This document shows positions 31,627 to 36,432 of a stretch of 36,432 nucleotides of DNA, piece after piece. The notes beneath the pieces are model-generated. The model saw nothing but the letters and a program-made list of their open reading frames with translations, was not told where the DNA came from and made no database searches. The first letter of the stretch is position 1. Each line of letters begins with the position of its first letter. The DNA comes from an uncultured Verrucomicrobiota bacterium (GTDB lineage: Bacteria > Verrucomicrobiota > Kiritimatiellia > RFP12 > UBA1067), in NCBI GenBank assembly GCA_946610035.1, contig CAMOCC010000022.1, forward strand, positions 1-36,432, read 5' to 3'. Position numbers and translations under genes: made by a program.

Positions 31627-33840
31627 ATGGTTGTTGTAACCCCATACGATGAGAAACTGAAACCGTTGATCGAGGCTGTGCGCAGCGGGAACCTTGACTA
31701 TGTTCGAAAGTGGATGGAATCAGGAGAGCCTATCTATAATCCAAAATCGCGGACGTCGTCGGTGTTGGAGGTCGCGTCGGAATCGGGCTTCTTTTCAATG
31801 TTGGAATTGTTGTTGTCTGTTGGTGGCTGGGAACAGTATGCGAACACGATGAATTCAGCGTTGAGGGATGCTGTTCTATATCCACACGTTGATAACGCGC
31901 GAATTCTTTTAGATCATGGTGCCGATCCAAATTATGTACAGTGGTATTCGATTTTTGAATCCCATAAACGTGATCTTGTAACGGCATTCCTCGAACACAA
32001 TAAAGACACGACGGACATTGACAGCGGCATCGATGAAGTAGAGTGGGGGACTGCGAGGGCGCTGCGAGATTGGTTCGAACAGGATCGCTCCATGGAAGTC
32101 CCGTTGCTACGGAAGATGATTGAACTTATTGATGAGATTTATGAGAATTCTACGTGGTACATTGGACGGAACGACGATTATAAGCAAAGTGAACAACAGA
32201 TAGCGGCGGCCAAGCAGGCAGAACGAATCTTTTCGCTGATTCGATGGATTGGGGTGGATGTGCGTAGGAGTATCGTAGTTGATGAGGATGATGGTGCTAA
32301 AGATTCAGTTTTCGCTGCAGCAGTCCGCAAGGGAACCCGAAATCTGCTTAGGTCTCTGGGGCATAATGATTCTGATGCAAAGTTGTTGAATGAGGCGGCG
32401 AGGGACATGGAATGGTGTGACGCAACTAAGGCTGATTATATGTGCAAATGCGGTCTCGTTGTCAATGATCGAGAAGACGGCACCTCTACTTTGTTGTTAT
32501 CGCATTTTAAGCAGCAGAACGAAGCCATAGTCATATATCTTGCAGACCATGGGGCTAAAATGCCCCAAGTCGATGCTGAAACATTGAAGGAATGGCAGTC
32601 TCACTTTTATAAATATTCGAAGCCCATGCCGGGTGTCTTATTATCTCTTGCCAAAATCCTAACTCCAGAACAGATGGCCATCGCTATACATGGGATCAAG
32701 GCTGTTGATGTTTTTGGTGCTGATGAAGAAACGATAGTCGAGGATTTATATAATGCTGACAAATCGCAGTCACCTGATGCATTCACAAGATGCATGGAGA
32801 AAGTTAAAGCAACTATAAAAGGCGCTGTGTTACATCCGCTTGCTCGAAACTTCAGAGGCTATTGTCTTCGGTCTGATCGTGAGCCGTATCCTCCGGAATA
32901 TGTGCGCATGTTTGGGCGTCAAGTCAAGATGTGTAATTTCAGGGGTAATGAATGCTCAAAAGAGATTCGCCCATGGATTGTCTGTGTTCTAAATCAGTTT
33001 ATCCCCAAATGCATTGAAAAAGGTGCGAAGTTCAAGTTTAAGGAAATATCAAACGGGTATGGTTATCGGAATGACAGGCCAGACGTTGATTTTATAGCTG
33101 AGATAGATGGGTATGATGTCCCGCTTGTGTTCCGAGAGGGGAAGATTAAGCCCAAAGCATATCTACTTCGCGAGCCTGTCGCGGGGGATGTTTATTCTGG
33201 TAAACTTCAATTCTGTCATCGGCTAGATCGGTCGTTGGGCTCGCCGGAAGTGATTCTGAGGGAGCACAAGTATCTATGGTTTCAGGATCACATAGAAGAA
33301 ATGGTCGACGGTTTGTTTGCCGTCGTAGCGAAGAAAAAGAAAGCTGAAGTTCGCGAAAAGGAACGGCAGGAGCGCTTTGAACGTGAGCGTATAGAACGTG
33401 AGAGAGCCGCTCGGGAGCGTGAAGAGAAGCGAATGGAGGAAGAGCGTTTGCGGGCTGAGGAGGACCGTAAGCGGCGTGAGGCGGCGGCGGCAACGGAGGC
33501 ACGAAAGGCGGCGGCAGAAAAGCTATTCAACGATGTTCTGCTTAAGGCGAAGGTGGCTGAAGATTGTTGCCATGTTCGTGCTTATCTGGATGAATTACGA
33601 CAATCAGTGGGGAACTTGGAGTCTGAGGAGCGTGCGAAGATGCGGGCATGGTTTGAGAGCGTCGAGGCGGTACTTGCGCAGAAAGAGCGATGGAGTCATG
33701 ATCCATTTTCAAAAGCTGAACCAGTTCAGATGGAATTGACTCATCCGCCTCAGCAAGTGGACGTTGATGGCTTCTCGGGTATTGGAACAAGTTCGCAATG
33801 CAATTATTGGTCAAGTAGAGGGTGGTGGAATAAAAGGTAA
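31627..33840 (+). CDS. Ankyrin-repeat protein with C-terminal coiled coil
   Basis: 737 residues. The N-terminal 150 contain ankyrin-like repeats (PLIEAVRSGNLDYVRKWMES, VLEVASESGFFSMLELLLSV, ARILLDHGADPN, KRDLVTAFLEHNK). Another such segment occurs near 280-330 (STLLLSHFKQQNEAIVIYLADHGAKM). A central domain of unknown type follows at about 390-560, and residues about 568-632 are a continuous Glu/Arg coiled coil (REKERQERFERERIERERAA). The tail ends with an aromatic SSQCNYWSSRGWWNKR. No catalytic motif is visible. I start at ATG 31627; a longer in-frame start at 31570 has no support. GC is lower than in the core. Probably a protein-protein interaction factor; a role in defence is only suggested by location. 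Confidence 0.8.
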   Translation: MVVVTPYDEKLKPLIEAVRSGNLDYVRKWMESGEPIYNPKSRTSSVLEVASESGFFSMLELLLSVGGWEQYANTMNSALRDAVLYPHVDNARILLDHGADPNYVQWYSIFESHKRDLVTAFLEHNKDTTDIDSGIDEVEWGTARALRDWFEQDRSMEVPLLRKMIELIDEIYENSTWYIGRNDDYKQSEQQIAAAKQAERIFSLIRWIGVDVRRSIVVDEDDGAKDSVFAAAVRKGTRNLLRSLGHNDSDAKLLNEAARDMEWCDATKADYMCKCGLVVNDREDGTSTLLLSHFKQQNEAIVIYLADHGAKMPQVDAETLKEWQSHFYKYSKPMPGVLLSLAKILTPEQMAIAIHGIKAVDVFGADEETIVEDLYNADKSQSPDAFTRCMEKVKATIKGAVLHPLARNFRGYCLRSDREPYPPEYVRMFGRQVKMCNFRGNECSKEIRPWIVCVLNQFIPKCIEKGAKFKFKEISNGYGYRNDRPDVDFIAEIDGYDVPLVFREGKIKPKAYLLREPVAGDVYSGKLQFCHRLDRSLGSPEVILREHKYLWFQDHIEEMVDGLFAVVAKKKKAEVREKERQERFERERIERERAAREREEKRMEEERLRAEEDRKRREAAAATEARKAAAEKLFNDVLLKAKVAEDCCHVRAYLDELRQSVGNLESEERAKMRAWFESVEAVLAQKERWSHDPFSKAEPVQMELTHPPQQVDVDGFSGIGTSSQCNYWSSRGWWNKR

Positions 33841-34081
33841 TAGTTAAATAGGTCCGGAGTCGAATAGGGGCAGGACCCATTGATACTGTAGGATCATAAA
33901 GGGGCTGAACTAATTGAGACGGGACTCGAACGGGTTAATGCTTGTTGAAACAGCTCGATTGATGCAGTGTCCGACTTTTCGTGTATTTCGTGGTTAATCC
34001 TCCGCGGCGGATTTGCCGCGGTGCGCGGCTATACGGGAAGAAGGGGATATGGTATAATGTATGCGTAAACGGGATGATTAT
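33841..34081. other. Intergenic region with hairpin, dispersed repeat and promoter
   Basis: No gene. ACAGCTCGATTGATGCAGT at 33950-33968 resembles ACAGCTTGATTGATACAGT at 30991-31009, upstream of peptide copy 2. The palindrome CGCGGCGGATTTGCCGCG at 34003-34020 recurs at 36278-36295. TGGTATAAT at 34050-34058 is an extended -10 that would start transcripts of peptide copy 3. Confidence 0.6.
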
Positions 34082-34264
34082 ATGGGACTTGTAAAAACCA
34101 GAAGACTTGCGGCGATGCAGAAGCAGACCACCTACGCCAAGGTTACGGTGGTCAGGCAGCGCGCGAAGGCGGGGATGAAGGTTGTGAAACCTTGTAGTAA
34201 GTTCCAGGGCAGTTCATTTGAAGCAGGCTTAAAGATACGCTTACGAGGGAATGGAGGCAGATGA
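34082..34264 (+). CDS. Repeated basic small peptide MGLVKTRRL, copy 3
   Basis: 60 codons from ATG 34082. The first 33 codons (34082-34180) encode exactly the same peptide as copy 1 at 27642, while 7 of those codons use a different synonym. The remaining 27 codons (VVKPCSKFQGSSFEAG...) are not shared. The upstream TGGTATAAT at 34050-34058 gives it its own promoter, so the ATG at 34061 is too close to the box and is not used. The stop lies 1 base before ATG 34266 of the next small frame. Confidence 0.65.
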   Translation: MGLVKTRRLAAMQKQTTYAKVTVVRQRAKAGMKVVKPCSKFQGSSFEAGLKIRLRGNGGR

Positions 34265-34265
34265 C

Positions 34266-34475
34266 ATGGATCTTGATCTTACAGGATTTACACCCAGCGC
34301 GAATCAAGGTAAATCAGTCCTCCATGATTGGCGGATGTATGAACAATTTGGGGGACGTGACAGCCGACATCGTCGATGGGATGGTATTCGAAAGAAACCT
34401 TGGTACACGAGAGTGTTGATTCGTCTTGGAGACGCTGTTTTTAACCGCAATCATCGTGACGCGGGGAGGGCATGA
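34266..34475 (+). CDS. Small reading frame after peptide copy 3
   Basis: 69 codons, MDLDLTGFTPSANQGKSVLH onward, with GGAGG at 34253-34257. Like the PLD-NTPase gene after copy 1, it begins with a short acidic start right at the end of a MGLVKTRRL frame. The remainder is basic and Arg/His-rich and shows no domain. It may be the start of a gene that has been truncated. Its stop is followed by about 150 non-coding bases. Confidence 0.35.
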   Translation: MDLDLTGFTPSANQGKSVLHDWRMYEQFGGRDSRHRRWDGIRKKPWYTRVLIRLGDAVFNRNHRDAGRA

Positions 34476-34585
34476 CCCCATTGGTGGAGTAAGCGTGGTG
34501 GAGTAGGCGTCAATGAAACGGCGGAACGAATCAAGGCATAGCATTGCAATGTACCCACCAATCCCCAGCCCATGTCCCATCTGTC

Positions 34586-34617
34586 GCCCCGTCACATATT
34601 GCAATAAGTGACGGGGC
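34586..34617. terminator. Hairpin between convergent genes
   Basis: GCCCCGTCAC (34586-34595) pairs perfectly with GTGACGGGGC (34608-34617) around a 12-base loop. It lies just past the stop of the minus-strand ligase-like gene and downstream of the + strand island, as expected for a two-way terminator. T-tracts are weak on both sides (CTTGATTGTT on the + strand). Confidence 0.55.
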
Positions 34618-34626
34618 CTTGATTGT

Positions 34627-35196
34627 TCAATCGCTCGGCCATTTGAAGCCAAAGTCGCTGCGCTTGATTTTGCACTTAGGTTCCCCGTCGAGCCAGAACA
34701 CTATGCCCTCTATGTTGTGAAAACCGAGATAGTCCCTCAATTCGACGAATGAGCGCGGGCAATCGTGGATGACGTCCGCACCGTGGCGGACGAGTGTGTC
34801 ATGCGTGAGGCCGTAGGGATTCTTCTGAAAGTGAGGTCCGATTGCCTCGTATGTGCCATCCTTAAGCTTGAATCCGCCCGCATTGTACAGTGCTGCGAGA
34901 TGCCAGTTGTCAGCCGTGTTGGTGAAATTACATTCAATCCAATGCGGCCAATGGCCGGTGATTGGATCTGGCGTGCAGCAGGGAATCGCGCCAGCGGGCG
35001 GCACCTTGCCTTTTTTCGCGTCGTAGCGGCGGTAGAATCTGCCGGAATTGATGGCACAGCATGTGCCATCGTACTTTACTGTGGCGACTCCGCGTCCCTC
35101 CAGTACCCATTCAAACCCGGGCGTCAGTTCGTCTGTAGTGGTCAGGTGGCTGGCATCATGGTAGATTCGTTTGAAGAGAGTGGGTATTTTCTTCAT
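34627..35196 (-). CDS. RNA-ligase-like nucleotidyltransferase
   Basis: 189 residues, minus strand. The pattern is that of the covalent nucleotidyltransferase fold of ATP-dependent RNA/DNA ligases: motif I VKYDGT with Lys41 as the expected AMP-accepting residue, motif III-like YEAIGPHF (117-124), motif IV IEGIVFW (162-168) and motif V CKIKRSDFG (K176, K178). It is close to the small stand-alone RNA ligase family often labelled DUF5565. Such enzymes seal or repair RNA, for example after anticodon nuclease damage. AAAAGGAG at 35203-35210 fixes the start at 35196. It is downstream of the MGYTT-family gene by 40 bases, so the two form an operon. Confidence 0.82.
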   Translation of the reverse strand: MKKIPTLFKRIYHDASHLTTTDELTPGFEWVLEGRGVATVKYDGTCCAINSGRFYRRYDAKKGKVPPAGAIPCCTPDPITGHWPHWIECNFTNTADNWHLAALYNAGGFKLKDGTYEAIGPHFQKNPYGLTHDTLVRHGADVIHDCPRSFVELRDYLGFHNIEGIVFWLDGEPKCKIKRSDFGFKWPSD

Positions 35197-35235
35197 GGCA
35201 TTCTCCTTTTCAGCTTTTGGTTGCATTTGGGGGTG

Positions 35236-35997
35236 TTACTGCTTGGTTGCAAATGGCCAGTAGGTGTCGGCGCATTCCTTAAGTTTTTTCGCTGCGTTGT
35301 AGATGTCCGTAAGGCGAGTCCTCGCTCCTCTTTCGGAATCCACGAGCGGGAAAAGCATGTCAAGGGACATTATTCTTACGCGCCGTTTGTCACCCCATGA
35401 ACTGAACCCTCGCCACTCTTTGTTGGTGCCTGGCTCCGCTGAGATGTCAACGAATACGGCGACTGCATCCGCGTTGCCTATGGTTATTCCAAACAGTTTG
35501 CTCTGCTCTGCGTCTTCCGTCTCGCTGCCCATCAAGGAGGTATCTCCGAAGTCGCAGAACACGCTTCGGTCATGGCTTATCCAATGGACTCCTTGTCCTT
35601 CTTGAATGTGGCATTTCGCCTTTGACTTGGGTGCAAAGTTCGAAAGTTTTGGATCGTCGTAATTCCAGAAGACTTCGATCTTTCCGTCCTTTGCTACGAT
35701 TCTTCCGCAGTCCTTGAGGCTTTCGCCTTGAAAAAGAACTTCCCCGTTCAGTATGTATTTCTTTGGTCGAAGATACCGACGATTAATGGCCCTGATCCAT
35801 TCGATGTAGTAGTAGAACTTTTCGCCGCCGTCCCATTTAATAGACTGCCAATCATCTCCCACTTTCCATTGACAGTACGAATCCGGCAGCTCGCCATTTG
35901 AGAAAGAACCGTCCAAATCCTCAAGCGCGTAGAACGTGTCGTCGTCAAGTGGTTTGTTCAAGCTGAACTCACCTTCGAATTCCGTGGTGTATCCCAT
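35236..35997 (-). CDS. MGYTT-family protein of unknown function
   Basis: 253 residues, minus strand. The N-terminus MGYTTEFEGEFSLNKPLDDD and the block GSFSNGELPDSYCQWK, then WDGGEKFYYYIEWIRAI and YILNGEVLFQGESLKDCGRI, is a pattern I associate with a widespread family of uncharacterised bacterial and phage proteins. The C-terminal 130 residues are less familiar. GAAAGGA at about 36004-36010 precedes the ATG at 35997; the longer in-frame start at 36090 would add 31 basic residues read from a hairpin-rich leader and is rejected. Upstream of the RNA-ligase-like gene in the same unit. Confidence 0.75.
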   Translation of the reverse strand: MGYTTEFEGEFSLNKPLDDDTFYALEDLDGSFSNGELPDSYCQWKVGDDWQSIKWDGGEKFYYYIEWIRAINRRYLRPKKYILNGEVLFQGESLKDCGRIVAKDGKIEVFWNYDDPKLSNFAPKSKAKCHIQEGQGVHWISHDRSVFCDFGDTSLMGSETEDAEQSKLFGITIGNADAVAVFVDISAEPGTNKEWRGFSSWGDKRRVRIMSLDMLFPLVDSERGARTRLTDIYNAAKKLKECADTYWPFATKQ

Positions 35998-36239
35998 GTC
36001 CGATTCCTTTCGCCTGCATTGCAGGATGCGTTTGCGTTTCGCCGACGGCACGCGCCGTCGCTGCAGTTTGGAATCGGCTCTGCCAGCCATGCCGCTGAGC
36101 GGCGTCCGCGTTTTTCAGCGGATTACCTCGCTACCCGGCCCAATGCGGATTCCTGCGGATCTCCTTCGCCGCAGGCCCGGTCCGGACGGCTTCCGTTTTA
36201 TATCCCCATCCCGGGGCATCAATTCCCGAAAGCGACAAT
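35998..36239 (-). ncRNA. Hairpin-rich leader, candidate structured RNA
   Basis: Between the minus-strand promoter at 36240-36248 and the ATG at 35997 lie about 240 bases with several strong hairpins: CCTGCGG/CCGCAGG at 36152-36175, CGACGGC/GCCGTCG at 36043-36060 with a 4-base loop, CCTGCA/TGCAGG at 36013-36025, and CCGCTG/CAGCGG pairing in 36091-36121. Leaders of housekeeping genes in this window are far shorter. It may be a cis-regulatory RNA or a separate small RNA. No known class is recognised. Confidence 0.4.
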
Positions 36240-36248
36240 ATTATACCA
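36240..36248 (-). promoter_or_regulatory. Extended -10 promoter of the ligase operon
   Basis: Read on the minus strand this is TGGTATAAT preceded by a T-run (TTTTTTGG), the same form as at 17941 and 19580. It would transcribe the structured leader and the two minus-strand genes. Confidence 0.6.
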
Positions 36249-36318
36249 AAAAATAGCCGTTGTGTGGCGGCGTTGTTCGCGGCGGATTTGCCGCGCTTGT
36301 GATAGTGGGTGCCCGCTC

Positions 36319-36348
36319 TTGACCGCCTTCGGAATCTTATGGTGTAAT
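36319..36348 (+). promoter_or_regulatory. Promoter at the right edge
   Basis: TTGACC (36319-36324) and TGTAAT (36343-36348) with an 18-base spacer. It is followed by an inverted repeat ATATCGGC/GCCGATAT (36356-36363 and 36378-36385) that could be an operator, and then the partial gene at 36393. Confidence 0.45.
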
Positions 36349-36392
36349 TTCCCCGATATCGGCAAAATGCGAATAATGCCGATATTTGGAAA

Positions 36393-36432
36393 ATGGTTGC
36401 GAAACTGTCAGAATGGGTCCGTAAGTACGGGA
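36393..36432 (+). CDS. Start of a gene cut by the window edge, possibly IS607-type recombinase
   Basis: Thirteen codons, MVAKLSEWVRKYG, then the window ends. KLSEW-x-x-K/N-G at the very N-terminus is how many IS607-family serine recombinases begin (their MerR-like helix-turn-helix). TTGGAAA before the ATG is a weak ribosome binding site. The evidence is short, so this is a tentative reading. Confidence 0.3.
   Translation, partial: MVAKLSEWVRKYG

Noticed and set aside
34053-34081. ATG 34061 as the start of peptide copy 3
   Set aside because: It lies 3 bases after TATAAT, upstream of any likely transcription start, and the conserved peptide begins at 34082.
35998-36090. N-terminal extension of the MGYTT-family protein to 36090
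   Set aside because: The 31 extra residues are basic and low in information and come from the hairpin-rich leader. Family members begin at MGYTT.

Overview
The window has two very different halves. Bases 1 to about 15,750 are GC-rich and densely packed with housekeeping genes, almost all on the + strand. Bases about 15,750 to the end are an accessory region with lower GC in its genes. It starts with 2.3 kb of repeat-rich, gene-poor DNA and continues as a genome-defence island. The organism looks like a GC-rich Gram-negative-type bacterium: it has lipoproteins, LysM envelope proteins, MurG and ScpA/ScpB. Intergenic palindromes of the GCGGCTTCCAGCCGC type and TGGTATAAT promoters would fit a PVC-group bacterium such as a Kiritimatiellota or Lentisphaerota gut lineage, but that placement is inference.

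Core half, in order: scpA and scpB (chromosome segregation), a TPR/LysM lipoprotein, a small membrane protein, a coiled-coil LysM protein, purD, a WalJ/YycJ-type metallo-beta-lactamase, an OFA-type MFS transporter, a lipoprotein aldose 1-epimerase, a two-component-like protein that has lost both phosphorylation residues, fusA with clear promoter and terminator, a TPR-like exported protein with a Q/K/D/E-rich tail, murG, a small exported protein and an ABC ATPase of the peptide-transport type.

The transition (15,747-18,048) holds palindromic REP-like repeats, a 23-bp tandem repeat, two long dispersed repeat families in two copies each, a broken RhuM-like gene, and the first of two copies of a 135-bp promoter-bearing repeat.

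The defence island (18,049-34,475, + strand) holds a DUF1016/YhcG PD-(D/E)xK nuclease; a coupled HNH nuclease / NUDIX / PLD-SF2 helicase-DUF3427 trio; a small acidic protein and a RadC scrap; an McrB/McrC pair in which McrB has a large N-terminal specificity region; a PLD-nuclease/P-loop NTPase fusion followed by a PH-like coiled-coil protein; an HTH remnant of an AlbA_2-type regulator; and an ankyrin plus coiled-coil protein. A short basic peptide starting MGLVKTRRLAAMQKQ occurs three times. Copies 1 and 3 match over 33 codons and differ only synonymously. Together with the PLD-NTPase/PH-coiled-coil pair, this is the best candidate here for something undescribed.

The right end (34,627-36,239, - strand) carries an RNA-ligase-like nucleotidyltransferase and a MGYTT-family protein behind a long, hairpin-rich leader. 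The last 40 bases may begin an IS607-type recombinase. No tRNA, rRNA, CRISPR array or integrase was recognised.
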